In this document: piece by piece, positions 43,141-54,556 of the stretch | How the letters are laid out: the number at the start of each line of letters is the position of its first letter | How positions within the stretch are numbered: the stretch's first letter is position 1 | From: Prolixibacter bellariivorans ATCC BAA-1284 | GTDB taxonomy: Bacteria > Bacteroidota > Bacteroidia > Bacteroidales > Prolixibacteraceae | DNA: 64,000 nucleotides | Direction: 5' to 3' | NCBI RefSeq assembly: GCF_000621705.1 | Contig: NZ_JHXO01000008.1 | Location: forward strand, 186,001-250,000 | The notes under the pieces: model-generated | What the model saw: the letters and a program-made list of their open reading frames with translations, nothing else | The model's database searches: none | Told to the model about the DNA's origin: nothing | Program-made: the position numbers and the translations under genes

Positions 43141-46014
43141 TTATCCCCTCCGGCAAATATTCTTATAGGGGCAATAACGACATGTCTCTTCCTTTTCCGT
43201 CTGGACAAAAGGTACATTGGTATCAAAAATTTCTTCCAGAAGGCGAACCAGCTTTTCATTGAATACCTCCTGATGCTCCACGTAATTGACCGGTTGATTT
43301 CCTAACTCTTTGCTCGTCACAGTAGGCTGAAAATCTTTTTCGAATATTCTTCGCAAAGCATAAATACCGGTTTGAATAATGCCCTCCGATTCCCGGTTGG
43401 CATGGACAACAGCTGCATAAATCAACGTCTGAAGTGCAGCCTTATTCCGGTTGGTCTTTTCCTGATCAAACAAATCATCCAACATCGTGAAGCTCAAATC
43501 GGCCTTACCCGTTTTGTAATCCAGAATCTCCAAAACGCCATCGTGTTTATCAATTCGGTCAACTTTTCCACCAACCAGCACGGTTCTTTCTCCGTCGCTT
43601 AACGGGAAATCAGCTTTAAACTTGTTTTCGAGCCCTTCAATAGTAAATGGAGCACGTTTTTTATCCAACTCAAGCACTTGCCGCACATATTTCTTTACAA
43701 TTTCTCCAACCAGCCAGTTGCGTCCGCGAAGAACAACCGCCTTCGAATCGTCTCCTCCCTTGAAATAATTATCGCGGAATGACTGCAGCAGGAGATTCTG
43801 AATCTTCTCCTCGTCATCCATCAATCCTTGAATATCATCTGCTCCCAGTTCGTTACCAAGAAAAGGTGTATACAACGCCTCCATGGTGTCGTGAAACAAG
43901 TTCCCAAAGATACGGGCATCCACCTCTTCGGTTACTTCATCCGGCTCTTCCAAGCCGGCACTGTAACGGAAATAGAATTGTAACGGACAGGTCAGATACT
44001 TGTCGATAGCACTGGGCGACAGCGCTCTCTTTCCTTCCAGATATGGCATTAGAGGTACCATCACCTCCTCTGTTTTTTGAACCATGATTGGAACTGGGGA
44101 AAGCGTAGAAACCTCCATCGAAACACTCGTTTCCTTAATATTCAACGGAGTTTCCATCTGCAACTGGTACAAATATCGGCTCTTCTCACCGACAAAAAGT
44201 CCTTCGGTACCCGAATGATAAACGAATGTTACATTTTCGGCCCGTTGAAGCAGCCGGTAAAAATAGTAAGCGTACATGGCATTCATCTCTTCCACGGAAG
44301 GCAAACCAAACCCACGACGCAAGTTATAAGGGATGAAAGAAGCTTTCGCCGAAGTTTTGGGCATCACACCATCATTCATCGAAAGAATAACCAGGTTGCG
44401 GAAATCCAGCGTTCGCGTTTCCAGAATTCCCATCACCTGCAATCCCTGAAGCGGCTCGCCCTCGAAAGGCACGGTGATACCGCCCAGATATTGGCTCAGA
44501 AAACGGAAATAGGTTTCTCTGGTTAGGAAATTCTTGTTTCCCAGAATTTTCTTGCCACTGATTTCCAACACATCTTTCAGCCGGTTTACAGCCAAATACA
44601 ACTGGAACAGATACTCCTTGTGCAATTGATGCCGGCTCTCGTTTTCATCAGAAGGTAGCCGGGTAAATACCGAGCGAAGGATTTCCAGAAAATAATCGGA
44701 GTAAGCATCAATGGTTTGGGGCAATTGAAAAATCAGGCTCAGAAATGAAGTTTGCTGCAGTTTCTTCGCCGGAAGGTAAACCATGTTTTGTGAAATAATC
44801 TCTTCCGTCAGCTTTCGGCTTATTTCCGGCTCAATACCCGAAACCAACTGGTGCCCTAAAAGCGCCAGTACATTTTTATAGTAAAAAACAGATTCCTCAT
44901 GCTTGCGGATATTTCGCTGCAACTCTATTAATTGATTTACCAGACTATAAGCCGGACTGGCATTCACCGGAAATCCCATCGTCACATTCACCTTGCCAAT
45001 TTGCTGTGGCAAAGCTCCCAACACGGGTAAAAGCAAGCCTTCGTCACACAAAACGACAGCCGCGTCATCAAACTGCCGGTCGGGTACCGGTATCTTCATT
45101 AGCTGGTTCGATGCTACCTGGGCCTGTCCCACCTGCGATGGCACATTGATGATCTCGATGTGTGGTGGATGTTGCATAAAACCCGATTCTCCACCTAGTG
45201 AAGCTGCTTGCGGAAATTTCTTCAGATTTTTCCGCATGAACAAACCGGCTTCCTGCTGCGGATCATCCAAATAATAGCGGTCATAGTCCCAATAAAACCG
45301 CGCTTTTCCGGTTTCCCGGAAGAACGAGAACAGAATTTCCTCACACCGGTTTAACGCGTTGAAACCAGCCAGTATAATATCTCCGTCATGCTTTAGTTGC
45401 AGTTTTTTCTCCTTAATTCGTTGTGCAGTTTCCCGATAAACCATTCCTTCATAAGCAACGCCCTCACTTCGCAAGCGCTGTCTGAATTTTTCATAAATAG
45501 GAAAGAGCGACTGCCAGATACGTAAGAATTCATTCTGGTTCGGCGTTTTGTCCCGATTACTCAGGCTACGCCAAAAACCCGTCATATGCTCCCGGCTTTC
45601 TTCATCGTAATACTGAAAAAGCAAATCAATCTCTTTTAAATCAGAAATATTCTGGAAGAGACCAACCGCATCTACATTGTATTTATCGATGTCGTCGAAA
45701 TCGTTAACCAGCATCTCGCCCCAGAAGTAAAAATCATCGAATGATTCTTCCGAACCCGTAACTTCGCGATAAATTTCGTACAGGTAAAAAACAAGTGTAA
45801 GCGGATCGGCCACATGCAAATCGGTCTGACGGGCAAAAAAATCGCTGATGGTGACAATTTCAGGACTGAAAATCGGTTGAGAAACCTGTCCATTGAGATA
45901 ATTGTTGAAAAAAATTCCCGCTCTTCGGTTCGGAAAAACGATCATTTGCTCCGAAATATTGTCTCCGTAAACCTCATATAAATGGTCGGCCAGCCGTGCT
46001 AAAAATCCCTGCAT
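43141..46014 (-). CDS. AddB-like PD-(D/E)XK nuclease with Fe-S cluster
   Basis: 957 residues. The N-terminal part is helicase-like but lacks an intact Walker A motif (it starts ISEQMIVFPNRRAGIFFNNYL). The C-terminal part is a RecB-family nuclease with KVDRID and the catalytic LDYKTG (Asp832, Lys834). Cys676 (LTCPLQFYFRY) together with Cys945, Cys948 and Cys954 at the extreme C-terminus forms the iron-sulfur staple known from AddB. It would act with an AddA-like helicase-nuclease at double-strand breaks, but no addA is in the window. It is convergent with trmD and divergent from sucA. Confidence 0.9.
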   Translation of the reverse strand: MQGFLARLADHLYEVYGDNISEQMIVFPNRRAGIFFNNYLNGQVSQPIFSPEIVTISDFFARQTDLHVADPLTLVFYLYEIYREVTGSEESFDDFYFWGEMLVNDFDDIDKYNVDAVGLFQNISDLKEIDLLFQYYDEESREHMTGFWRSLSNRDKTPNQNEFLRIWQSLFPIYEKFRQRLRSEGVAYEGMVYRETAQRIKEKKLQLKHDGDIILAGFNALNRCEEILFSFFRETGKARFYWDYDRYYLDDPQQEAGLFMRKNLKKFPQAASLGGESGFMQHPPHIEIINVPSQVGQAQVASNQLMKIPVPDRQFDDAAVVLCDEGLLLPVLGALPQQIGKVNVTMGFPVNASPAYSLVNQLIELQRNIRKHEESVFYYKNVLALLGHQLVSGIEPEISRKLTEEIISQNMVYLPAKKLQQTSFLSLIFQLPQTIDAYSDYFLEILRSVFTRLPSDENESRHQLHKEYLFQLYLAVNRLKDVLEISGKKILGNKNFLTRETYFRFLSQYLGGITVPFEGEPLQGLQVMGILETRTLDFRNLVILSMNDGVMPKTSAKASFIPYNLRRGFGLPSVEEMNAMYAYYFYRLLQRAENVTFVYHSGTEGLFVGEKSRYLYQLQMETPLNIKETSVSMEVSTLSPVPIMVQKTEEVMVPLMPYLEGKRALSPSAIDKYLTCPLQFYFRYSAGLEEPDEVTEEVDARIFGNLFHDTMEALYTPFLGNELGADDIQGLMDDEEKIQNLLLQSFRDNYFKGGDDSKAVVLRGRNWLVGEIVKKYVRQVLELDKKRAPFTIEGLENKFKADFPLSDGERTVLVGGKVDRIDKHDGVLEILDYKTGKADLSFTMLDDLFDQEKTNRNKAALQTLIYAAVVHANRESEGIIQTGIYALRRIFEKDFQPTVTSKELGNQPVNYVEHQEVFNEKLVRLLEEIFDTNVPFVQTEKEETCRYCPYKNICRRG

Positions 46015-46203
46015 AAAATTATTTATCAGTTTATTCAGAACTATTTAAATCTTTATTGGTTTTCACTGGGAAAAAAGATGTGGAAGCGTAAAGTTGATAC
46101 TTTTTTATTTATCATCACACATCTTTGAAAAATCATCAACGAAAGTTTAAAATTTTACTGAACATATGTCGGTACATCTTTGTATTATTTTTATCATCAA
46201 CTT

Positions 46204-48933
46204 ATGAATAACACTAACATGGACAAATTCTCACAGGTTGGCAACCAAGAGATTGGGGCGATAGAGGACCTATACAAAGCGTACCTTGAAGATCCGGAGA
46301 ATGTGGATGCAAGCTGGAAATCATTTTTCAAAGGCTTCGAGTTCGCCCGTCAATCATGGGCCGACGCCGAAACACCTGAGGATTGCAAACACCTGGACAA
46401 AGAGTTTAAGATTCTGAATCTTATTCACAATTACCGACAACGAGGACACCTGTTTACCCGAACCAACCCCGTACGGACACGCCGGACTTACTCACCGACA
46501 CTAGACATCGAAAATTTTGGGTTAAACGAAGCTGATCTGGACATTGTTTTCCAGGCGGGAAATGAGATCGGTATTGGACCGGCATCACTGCGTGATATTG
46601 TAGCACATCTCGAAACAACGTACTGCGAATCGATTGGCGTGGAGTACCTTTTCATGCGAAAACCAGAAGTAGTTAAGTGGCTTCGGGAGCGCATGGAAGG
46701 AACCAAAAATCAGCAGGAGTTTACCGACGAAAACCGGAAACACATTTTCTATCACCTTAAACTGGCGGTAGGATTTGAAAACTTCATCCACAAAAAGTTT
46801 GTAGGACAAAAGCGTTTTTCCCTGGAGGGAACGGAAACCCTGATTCCGGCGATGGATGCCATCATCGAACGTGGTGCAGAACTGGGAATCGAGGAATTTG
46901 TCATCGGGATGTCGCACCGGGGCAGGCTGAATGTACTGGCCAATATCGTAGAAAAACCATACAAGAATATTTTCAAGGAATTTTACGGAACCGAATTTGA
47001 AGAAGGGATTGCCCTTGGCGATGTAAAATATCACCTGGGTTACGAAAATGAGGTCACTACCGACCATGGCCATAAAGTAAAACTGAATCTTCTTCCCAAC
47101 CCATCGCATCTGGAAGCGGTAGCACCATTAGTAGAAGGCGTTGCCAGAGCTAAGCTGGATCATGAATATGGTAAAGACTTCAAAAAACTGGCTCCCATCG
47201 TCATTCACGGTGATGCTGCCATTGCAGGTCAGGGAGTAGTTTATGAAACTGTGCAAATGTCGCAGCTCAAAGGTTACAAAACCGGAGGTACGATTCACAT
47301 GGTACTGAACAACCAGGTTGGTTTTACCACCAATTACCTCGATGCCCGTTCAAGTACTTATAGCACCGACGTTGCCAAGGTTACGCGTTCTCCTGTTTTC
47401 CACGTCAACGGCGATGATGTGGAAGCCCTCATCTTTACGATCAAATTGGCGATGGAGTTCCGGCAGCAATTCGAATCCGATATTTTCATCGACATTCTTT
47501 CCTACCGGAAATACGGACACAACGAAGGTGACGAACCACGTTTTACACAGCCTACGTTGTACAAAGCAATTGCCAGTCATCCCAATCCGCGTGATCTCTA
47601 CGCTGAGAAACTGATACAAAAAAGTATCATGACCAAGGAAGAGATCAAAAAGGAGATTGATGATTTCAATCAATCGCTCGAAGTGAAATTCGAAGAGAGT
47701 CAGCATATTCAAAAACTTCGTATTGAGCGGTTTTTGCTAAACGAATACAAGAATTATCGATTGCCGGAACCAACTGAAGCGGATCATGACACCGATACCG
47801 GATACGATATCGACCAACTAAAAGCGGTTGCTGAAAAAATGAATACGCTTCCGGATGACAAGAGCTTTTTCCGGAAAATTATTAAGCTTCTGAATGACCG
47901 TAAAAAAGCTGCATCCAACAATCGACTCGATTGGGCAATGGGCGAATTGCTTGCCTATGCAGCATTATTATTGGAAGGTCATCCCGTGCGCATGGGCGGA
48001 CAAGACAGCGAACGTGGTACATTTGCCCACCGGCACGCCGCTCTGGTGATGGAAGCGACTGACCAAAAGTACTTCCCACTCAAACACATTGGCGAAAATC
48101 AGGCACCATTTCACGTCTACAATTCACCGCTGAATGAATATGCAGCGATGGGATTTGAATACGGTTATGCGCTTGCCTGTCCGAAAGGATTAACCATTTG
48201 GGAGGCACAGTTTGGTGATTTCAGCAATGTCGCACAGGTTATTATTGACCAATACATCAGCTCTGCCGGCGAAAAGTGGGGTATGATGAACGGTCTGGTA
48301 CTGATGCTTCCGCATGGATACGAAGGCCAGGGACCCGAACACTCCAGTGGCCGCATCGAGCGTATGCTTTCGCAAGCCGCCGGCAACAACATGCAGGTAA
48401 TGCTGCCAACTACCCCAGCCAGTCTGTTCCATATGTTACGCCGTCATGTAAAATGGGATTTCCGGATTCCTATGATCATCTTTACGCCCAAAAGCCTCCT
48501 GCGCCATCCGAAAGTTATTTCCAGCTTTGAAGATTTGGCTAATGGAAAATTCCAACCGCTTATACCGGATGACACCGTTAAACCGGGAAAAGCTTCCAAA
48601 CTGGTATTTACTTCCGGAAAAATTTATTACGAATTGATGGAACGGCGCGACGAGCTGCAAAAGAAAGATGTGGCGATTATCCGCATTGAACAGTTATATC
48701 CCTTCCCGGTAGAAACCGTCAGGAATATCATTTACGAGAATAAAAATGCAAAAAGCAAACTCTGGGTTCAGGATGAACCGGAAAACATGGGAGCCTGGCC
48801 ATATATTGCCCGCAAGTATCCGGGTTTGAATCTCGAGCTGATTTCCCGTCCGGAAAGTGCCAGCCCGGCCGGCGGATTAATGGAACAACACAAACGACGC
48901 CTAGAACGAATCCTGGAAGCCGTTTTTAAATAA
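46204..48933 (+). CDS. sucA: 2-oxoglutarate dehydrogenase E1 component
   Basis: 909 residues. The thiamine-diphosphate-dependent decarboxylase of the 2-oxoglutarate dehydrogenase complex turns 2-oxoglutarate and CoA into succinyl-CoA with E2 and E3. Family segments: the N-terminal E2-binding helix ([26 protein letters not shown]), [48 protein letters not shown], the [13 protein letters not shown] block and the C-terminal [14 protein letters not shown] prefer ATG 46204 over TTG 46180; ATG 46219 is also possible. It is followed 38 bases later by sucB. Presence of an oxidative TCA enzyme fits a facultative or respiring organism. Confidence 0.97.
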   Translation: MNNTNMDKFSQVGNQEIGAIEDLYKAYLEDPENVDASWKSFFKGFEFARQSWADAETPEDCKHLDKEFKILNLIHNYRQRGHLFTRTNPVRTRRTYSPTLDIENFGLNEADLDIVFQAGNEIGIGPASLRDIVAHLETTYCESIGVEYLFMRKPEVVKWLRERMEGTKNQQEFTDENRKHIFYHLKLAVGFENFIHKKFVGQKRFSLEGTETLIPAMDAIIERGAELGIEEFVIGMSHRGRLNVLANIVEKPYKNIFKEFYGTEFEEGIALGDVKYHLGYENEVTTDHGHKVKLNLLPNPSHLEAVAPLVEGVARAKLDHEYGKDFKKLAPIVIHGDAAIAGQGVVYETVQMSQLKGYKTGGTIHMVLNNQVGFTTNYLDARSSTYSTDVAKVTRSPVFHVNGDDVEALIFTIKLAMEFRQQFESDIFIDILSYRKYGHNEGDEPRFTQPTLYKAIASHPNPRDLYAEKLIQKSIMTKEEIKKEIDDFNQSLEVKFEESQHIQKLRIERFLLNEYKNYRLPEPTEADHDTDTGYDIDQLKAVAEKMNTLPDDKSFFRKIIKLLNDRKKAASNNRLDWAMGELLAYAALLLEGHPVRMGGQDSERGTFAHRHAALVMEATDQKYFPLKHIGENQAPFHVYNSPLNEYAAMGFEYGYALACPKGLTIWEAQFGDFSNVAQVIIDQYISSAGEKWGMMNGLVLMLPHGYEGQGPEHSSGRIERMLSQAAGNNMQVMLPTTPASLFHMLRRHVKWDFRIPMIIFTPKSLLRHPKVISSFEDLANGKFQPLIPDDTVKPGKASKLVFTSGKIYYELMERRDELQKKDVAIIRIEQLYPFPVETVRNIIYENKNAKSKLWVQDEPENMGAWPYIARKYPGLNLELISRPESASPAGGLMEQHKRRLERILEAVFK

Positions 48934-48971
48934 ACCAAAGCAATCACAATTCATCAAAAAAGTATCATAAG

Positions 48972-50255
48972 ATGATCATCGAAATAAAAGTACCCAGTCC
49001 GGGTGAATCTATCACTGAAGTAGAGATAGGAAGATGGCTCGTTTCTGACGGTGATATAGTTGAAAAGGACCAGGAAATAGCAGAAATTGAATCAGATAAA
49101 GCCACCCTGGCCCTGGTGGCTACCGAAGCCGGAGAAGTAAGTCTTAAAGCTGAAGAAGGGGATTCTATTGAGGTAGGCGGTGTTGCCTGCACCATCGACA
49201 CAGACAAAGCCGGAGAGGCTCCTGTTGCACCAAAAGAAGAACCTAAAGCTGAAGAGAGAAAAGAAGCTCCGGAAGAAAAGAAACAGGAAGCTGAATCGAA
49301 AAAACCGGAGCCACCGAAGACTGAGAAAAAGCCTGAAACGACAAAACCATCAGGAGAGGATGTATCCCATGTGAAAACGACTCCTGCAGCCAAAGCAGTG
49401 ATGGAAGCCAAAGGTTTATCTGTCGAAGAAGTTCTCGAAGGATTACGGCGACTTTCCCGCAAGGATGTCGAAACAGCTGCAGATGCACTGAGAAATCATC
49501 CGTCACTTCAGAAGCCGGAAGCCAGTCGCGAAGAGGATCGGCAAACGATGACCTCGTTGCGGAAAAAGTTGAGTCAACGTCTGGTTTCAGTGAAGAACGA
49601 GACAGCCATGTTGACCACATTCAACGAGTTGGACATGAGCCGGGTTATGCAATTGCGCAAAACATACCAGGAAAGATTTGTTGAAAAACACGGATTCAAA
49701 CTGGGATTCATGTCTTTCTTCACCAAAGCAGTCAGCGAAGCCCTGAAACTACATCCGGGAGTCAATTCCATGATTGAAGGCGATGAAATTGTTACACCAC
49801 GTTACCACGACGTGGGTATTGCCGTAATGACGCCAAAAGGACTGATGGTTCCGATTGTACGCAATGTGGAGACCAAATCGATTCCGGAAATTGAACTGGA
49901 AATTAAAGAGCTGGCAGCCAAAGCCCGTAACCGGAGGTTGACCATCGAAGAAATGACCGGAGGAACCTTTACCATTACCAACGGTGGCGTGTTTGGGTCG
50001 CTGATGTCTACTCCCATTATCAATCCGCCGCAAAGTGGAATTCTGGGAATGCACAGCATCAAGGAACGCCCCATTGCCGTAAACGGTAAAGTTGAAATTC
50101 GTCCGATGATGTATACTGCCCTCTCCTATGACCATCGCGTTATCGATGGAAAGGATTCGGTCGGTTTCCTCGTTGACTTAAAGGAATTCATTGAAAATCC
50201 GGAAAAACTGCTTTTCGGCGGAAGCTCGCCTGAAGAGTTGCTATTGGATTTATAA
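48972..50255 (+). CDS. sucB: Dihydrolipoyl succinyltransferase (E2 of 2-oxoglutarate dehydrogenase)
   Basis: 427 residues in the usual E2 order: lipoyl domain with the lipoylated Lys43 ([12 protein letters not shown]), a flexible Glu/Lys/Pro-rich linker (about 80-130), the peripheral subunit-binding domain ([18 protein letters not shown], about 137-175) and the catalytic core ending in [13 protein letters not shown] with His388 and Asp392. It transfers the succinyl group to CoA and binds E1 (sucA, immediately upstream) and E3. No lipoamide dehydrogenase gene is in the window. Confidence 0.97.
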   Translation: MIIEIKVPSPGESITEVEIGRWLVSDGDIVEKDQEIAEIESDKATLALVATEAGEVSLKAEEGDSIEVGGVACTIDTDKAGEAPVAPKEEPKAEERKEAPEEKKQEAESKKPEPPKTEKKPETTKPSGEDVSHVKTTPAAKAVMEAKGLSVEEVLEGLRRLSRKDVETAADALRNHPSLQKPEASREEDRQTMTSLRKKLSQRLVSVKNETAMLTTFNELDMSRVMQLRKTYQERFVEKHGFKLGFMSFFTKAVSEALKLHPGVNSMIEGDEIVTPRYHDVGIAVMTPKGLMVPIVRNVETKSIPEIELEIKELAAKARNRRLTIEEMTGGTFTITNGGVFGSLMSTPIINPPQSGILGMHSIKERPIAVNGKVEIRPMMYTALSYDHRVIDGKDSVGFLVDLKEFIENPEKLLFGGSSPEELLLDL

Positions 50256-50280
50256 TATTTCAGCCAATACATTTGGCATA

Positions 50281-50317
50281 AAAAAAGCGGAGCCATTTTT
50301 CAGGTTCCGCTTTTTTT
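50281..50317. terminator. Bidirectional terminator after sucB
   Basis: AAAAAAGCGGAGCC pairs with GGTTCCGCTTTTTT around an 8-base loop, with A-run and T-run arms. It lies between convergent sucB and the end of the TonB operon and can serve both. Confidence 0.92.
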
Positions 50318-50334
50318 CATTCATATATTTTCTT

Positions 50335-52035
50335 TTACCGGGTAATCGTGATGGGAACACATTTTTCGAATACCTTCCCATCGGTTGTTACAGAGGTCAA
50401 CCAAACCTCGAAATCACCGGTTTCATCACCCGTATCAAATGCAACGTGCACTTGGTCATTTTTATCAGCAACGGCATCCGAGTTCCAGTACAACGTATTT
50501 CCCATCATTGGAATATTGGGCAAACCAGCTCCCTTCACATCATTCAAGGCATGCAAGCTATCAGCCTTATCGAGTGTTTGAAACTCAAGGAAGAAAGAAC
50601 TTTCCGGCAAATCAATCCCCGCCAAATCGTCCAGTCGCGATTTCATGCTAATAATACCGCCGTATATTACGTCGCCTCTTTGGTATGTGGCATTCACCAC
50701 ATCAATGGACTTGATGCGCTCAGGTGGAATAGAAAGAATGTTCTTCATATCCGACAACGGTACCCTATCGAGTAAAACAAGCGGCGGATAGAGGTGTAAA
50801 TCAGAGTGATTGCCTGACACAAAGAAACGCGGAACACCACGATGACGAACAACCACAACACTGGGAACCAATTCATAAAACACCTCCTCAAGCGTGGGCA
50901 GTTTTATGTACTTATCCAAATCAGTATGAAAAACGGGCTGTCCAAAGAAGTACTCTTCACTCTTCTTTGTTTTACCCGAATCCAGCGGCGTTTTTAGTGT
51001 AAAATTACTGGCCAGCTCCTGACTTATCATCATTCTTTCAGCCAATTTTCTCTCGTCGGAAGTTAGTTTAAAAGCCAGATTAGGCACCTCAAGCTTTCTC
51101 TGTATAAAATCGTTATCCACCAGCAGCTTGCATGGAACACTGTCTTTTTCGACCGACATAAATAATTCGCGCTTGCCATACTCTTCGGGAATAGCAAAAT
51201 GAAATACTCCGTCCGCACGGCTGTAAGTACCGTGGAAGTTACCTTCGCCACCTAAAACCGACAAATTAATCCGGGCATACGATACTCCTCTCCCTGTATT
51301 CTTATTAATCACCCGCCCATTGACACTTACGCCACGTGTTTCGGGTATGAAAGTAATTGTATCACCAGTTACTTTATCATAATCCGGATCACGAACCTCC
51401 GTCGGCTGATGATAAGCCACATGACTTCCTTTCCGAACGACAGACACCGTTGAAACACAAGTTGGGCCATCCGAATGTGGAAGTGTTAGATTAAGTGATA
51501 CATTCTGCCTCCTTTTGAAGGTCTGATGAGCGATAGAGTCTTTTGCAACGTGCCAATTCTTGTTGGCAGCCATTTTCAGGGAATCTTCTCCCGATACCAC
51601 TTCCTCGGAATAAGGATTCAATATTTTTATCGTTTTCCAGGCAAAGCCGGACGCCGGAAAATTACGCATCCAACGGGTATAGGCCATCACGTAATAGTAT
51701 CCTGAAGGAACCACTTCGGGAATGGTTATTTTTCCATCAGTACCATTTGCACCGAATGTAAATTTCTCACGAACTACCGGGTTGGCATTACCGTCAATCA
51801 ATTCCACATACAAAACCTTGCTCCATTCCAACGCTGCCATCTCGCTATCCGACAAATTACACGCCTTGAAGTACAGGTCCTCACCAGCAGTATAAAAATC
51901 ACGATCGGTAACAAAAGCAACCTTTTCATTGCCGGCAGATTTATCGGCTGCCCGCGAATTAAGGGGTAATGCAACAACGAACAAGGTAACGGATGCTACC
52001 AGTAGTTTTACTAGTGTCTTCATTTTTATCTTCAT
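50335..52035 (-). CDS. Exported protein with MG2/CarboxypepD-like and plug-like regions
   Basis: 566 residues, last gene of the TonB-receptor operon. Signal peptide (about 1-29), then a beta-rich domain like the MG2 region of alpha-2-macroglobulins (VAFVTDRDFYTAGEDLYFKACNL, PEVVPSGYYYVMAYTRWMRNF), a carboxypeptidase-regulatory-like unit (SVNGRVINKNTGRGVSYARINLSVLGG) and a C-terminal part resembling a TonB plug (PPLVLLDRVPLSDMKNILSIPPERIKSIDVVNATYQRGDVIYGGIISMKSR). There is no beta-barrel. Proteins of this design occur with TonB receptors in Bacteroidota; the role is unknown. It follows the last DUF4249 gene by 12 bases and ends at a terminator. Confidence 0.85.
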   Translation of the reverse strand: MKIKMKTLVKLLVASVTLFVVALPLNSRAADKSAGNEKVAFVTDRDFYTAGEDLYFKACNLSDSEMAALEWSKVLYVELIDGNANPVVREKFTFGANGTDGKITIPEVVPSGYYYVMAYTRWMRNFPASGFAWKTIKILNPYSEEVVSGEDSLKMAANKNWHVAKDSIAHQTFKRRQNVSLNLTLPHSDGPTCVSTVSVVRKGSHVAYHQPTEVRDPDYDKVTGDTITFIPETRGVSVNGRVINKNTGRGVSYARINLSVLGGEGNFHGTYSRADGVFHFAIPEEYGKRELFMSVEKDSVPCKLLVDNDFIQRKLEVPNLAFKLTSDERKLAERMMISQELASNFTLKTPLDSGKTKKSEEYFFGQPVFHTDLDKYIKLPTLEEVFYELVPSVVVVRHRGVPRFFVSGNHSDLHLYPPLVLLDRVPLSDMKNILSIPPERIKSIDVVNATYQRGDVIYGGIISMKSRLDDLAGIDLPESSFFLEFQTLDKADSLHALNDVKGAGLPNIPMMGNTLYWNSDAVADKNDQVHVAFDTGDETGDFEVWLTSVTTDGKVFEKCVPITITR

Positions 52036-52047
52036 ATTCCCGTTTTT

Positions 52048-53220
52048 TTATTGCCAATATGAGGGCCTGACATTGGTTCCTCCGCGTTTCAAACAATCAA
52101 AACATTGTTGGTCTGAAGCCACCTTCATAAATGCTCCCGATGGAAGAATAAATTTATACATATAAACTGGATAGGAAGAAGGTGGATAGGGCATTAAATC
52201 CTCCGTAACTGATTTTATCGTGTCAGAACTACAGACTATTTGTTTCACTGGGTCGGGTGCCGGACCAACAAAAATTCGCTTTTTGCTAACGCCGCTGGCG
52301 GAAAAAAAACCAAGCACCTGTTTATTCGGTTGCGATACACAGGTAATGTTTCCCGTAATCATGTATGGCTGACTTTCGTACAAACCTCCTGTCTGTTGTG
52401 TTTGTTTCTCCAAGCCATTCCAAAATTCATAGGCTTCTGCCGATAAAGCATATTCCCGAACTAACAGACTGTATCTCCACATCAACCGGTCTGTTTGTGT
52501 TGACACATAATTCAATTTAATGTTTCTCAAAACATCCTCTGCCATGTCACGGGTTGTTCCCGTATAAATTCCGGGTACTTCCTTTGTCATCCAACAAATA
52601 GTCCGGTTATCTGGGAAAAAATAATTAAGGTGCAATGCTCCATCCCACATGGCAAACACGGTATAAGGCGAATGATATTCCCACGTCTCCTCCATACTCC
52701 AACGATAGTACTGAGTTTTGCCACTATGATCACTGGTATTCACATAAAACTGGTATCCTTTTAAACCTTCCGGATTTTCCGCCGTAACCAGGGGCTGATA
52801 ACTGGCTGTCAGACTGTCGATGGCTGGAGCCGGATTCAACGTCTGATAATCGGATTCATATACATCTCCATCATTATCAATTACCCGCAATTTGTATGCG
52901 GTGCCATGTTGCAACTCGTCACTAGTAAATTCGGCCGTATATTTCCCTTCACCCTCTTCACTATAAGCTACAATATTGCCTTTATCGTCAAGAACAGTTA
53001 CAGAGCAACCATTTTCCGGAATATAAGCTGAATCAGTATAAGAACTTGTTTTAGATACTGTAATCGTTTGTGTTCCTGGCTCATCAGTCAATGTTCCGCT
53101 GATAACCAGTAAATCACGATAGTTAGTTATCGGTGGATTAAACGGCTCCACACAACGCTGAATTCCAAAAGCGACCAAAACAATGGCTACAATAATCAGA
53201 TATCTTTTCTTCACGCTCAT
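52048..53220 (-). CDS. DUF4249 lipoprotein, copy 1 (last in transcript)
   Basis: 390 residues. The hydrophobic N-terminus ends in Cys23 followed by VEPF, the common lead of the array. Core family segments (YRWSMEETWEYHSPY, MWDGALHLNYFF, LMWRYSLLVREYALSAEAYEFWNGLEKQTQQTGGLYESQPYMITGN) are shared with the other copies. The C-terminus ends QQCFDCLKRGGTNVRPSYW. It groups with copy 2 by the LMPYPPSSYPVYMYKFILPSGAF segment. DUF4249 proteins are predicted surface lipoproteins beside TonB receptors and may capture ligand; no ligand is known. The residues before Cys23 (IQR) are a poor lipobox, so lipidation is uncertain. Confidence 0.85.
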   Translation of the reverse strand: MSVKKRYLIIVAIVLVAFGIQRCVEPFNPPITNYRDLLVISGTLTDEPGTQTITVSKTSSYTDSAYIPENGCSVTVLDDKGNIVAYSEEGEGKYTAEFTSDELQHGTAYKLRVIDNDGDVYESDYQTLNPAPAIDSLTASYQPLVTAENPEGLKGYQFYVNTSDHSGKTQYYRWSMEETWEYHSPYTVFAMWDGALHLNYFFPDNRTICWMTKEVPGIYTGTTRDMAEDVLRNIKLNYVSTQTDRLMWRYSLLVREYALSAEAYEFWNGLEKQTQQTGGLYESQPYMITGNITCVSQPNKQVLGFFSASGVSKKRIFVGPAPDPVKQIVCSSDTIKSVTEDLMPYPPSSYPVYMYKFILPSGAFMKVASDQQCFDCLKRGGTNVRPSYWQ

Positions 53221-53295
53221 CTTTCTTCCATTTGAAATATACCGTTATAATTACCAATTATCATACTCAGATTAAGCACATATATTTTTCAATCA

Positions 53296-54474
53296 TCAAT
53301 CTTTCCAAAAATCAGGCTTGACATTTGTACCTCCTCGTTTTAAACAATCAAAACATCGTTGATTGGAGGCAACTCTAACCAATCCGCCAGAAGGCAAAAT
53401 AAAGTAATACATATAAACCGGATAGGCTGATGGCGGATAAGGCATTAAATCGCCTGTTCCTCTGATTGTATCAGAAGAACAAACAATGTCTGTTACCGGA
53501 TACGGTGACGGATCAACAAAAATCCGCTTTTGACTGACCCCGCTCGCGGAAAAAAATCCAAGTGCAATTCTGTCCGGATTGGAAACACACTTAATATTTC
53601 CGGTAATCATATACGGTTGCGATTCATATAGTCCACCTGTTTTTTGCGTCTGTTTTTCAAGCCCGCTCCAAAACTCATAGGCATCAGGCGAGAGAGAATA
53701 TTCCCTGACCAAGAGACTGTACCGGAATTTTAATCGATCGCTCTCAGTAGAAACATAATTCAGTTTAAAATTCTTCAATACATCTCCTTCCATGTCGCGA
53801 GTGGTAGCCGTGAAAATGCCGGGCACTTCCTTCGTCATCCAGCAAGTCGTCCGGTTTTCCTTAAAGTAGTAATTGTCATGTAAGACTCCATCCCACATGG
53901 CTCCTACCTTATATATCGAATGGTATTCCCATGTTTCCTGCATACTCCATCGATAATACCTCGTTTTACCACTATGGTCACTTGTATTCACATAAAACTG
54001 ACACCCGTTAAGCCCTTCAGGAACTTCAGCCGTATATTTCGGTTCATATCCGGCTGTTAAGCTGTCAATTGTTGGAGGTGACAATAACTCCTGATAATCT
54101 GATTCAAAGACATCCCCACCATTATCAATTACCCTCAGCATATACGAAGTTCCGTGTTGCAACTGTTCGCTACTGAACTCGGTTGTATAATTACCATTAC
54201 CATCACCAGTCAAATCGTATATATTTCCCTGATCATCCAAAATTGTTACGGTACAACCATTCTCGGGTTTATATATTGAATCAGTGAGGCTTGATGTTCT
54301 GGAAACAGTTACTCTCTGAATTCCTTGTTCGCCCGTCAGTGTACCATCAATGACGATGATATCATTGTATTTTTTAACTGAAGGACTGAACGGCTCCACA
54401 CAGGAATACAATCCCCCTATCACGCTAAGGATAGCAAAAACAGCTACTATGTAATTCTTTTGGGATTGCATCAT
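53296..54474 (-). CDS. DUF4249 lipoprotein, copy 2
   Basis: 392 residues; Cys25 in GGLYSCVEPF is the best lipobox of the five copies. The core reads YRWSMQETWEYHSIYKVGAMWDGVLHDNYYF and the tail ends QRCFDCLKRGGTNVKPDFWKD. Copy 1 is its closest relative: both have CSSDTI followed by LMPYPPS and YFILPSGG-type segments, suggesting a duplication of this pair. It is separated from copy 1 by 75 bases. The variable stretch just before the tail (about residues 330-372) is the part that distinguishes the copies. Confidence 0.87.
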   Translation of the reverse strand: MMQSQKNYIVAVFAILSVIGGLYSCVEPFSPSVKKYNDIIVIDGTLTGEQGIQRVTVSRTSSLTDSIYKPENGCTVTILDDQGNIYDLTGDGNGNYTTEFSSEQLQHGTSYMLRVIDNGGDVFESDYQELLSPPTIDSLTAGYEPKYTAEVPEGLNGCQFYVNTSDHSGKTRYYRWSMQETWEYHSIYKVGAMWDGVLHDNYYFKENRTTCWMTKEVPGIFTATTRDMEGDVLKNFKLNYVSTESDRLKFRYSLLVREYSLSPDAYEFWSGLEKQTQKTGGLYESQPYMITGNIKCVSNPDRIALGFFSASGVSQKRIFVDPSPYPVTDIVCSSDTIRGTGDLMPYPPSAYPVYMYYFILPSGGLVRVASNQRCFDCLKRGGTNVKPDFWKD

Positions 54475-54556
54475 ACTTCTTACTTCAAATGAAAAACCCG
54501 TCAGTTATTTTCTACATTCATCTATTGTATATGGTATAAGTACTTTCATCAACCTA

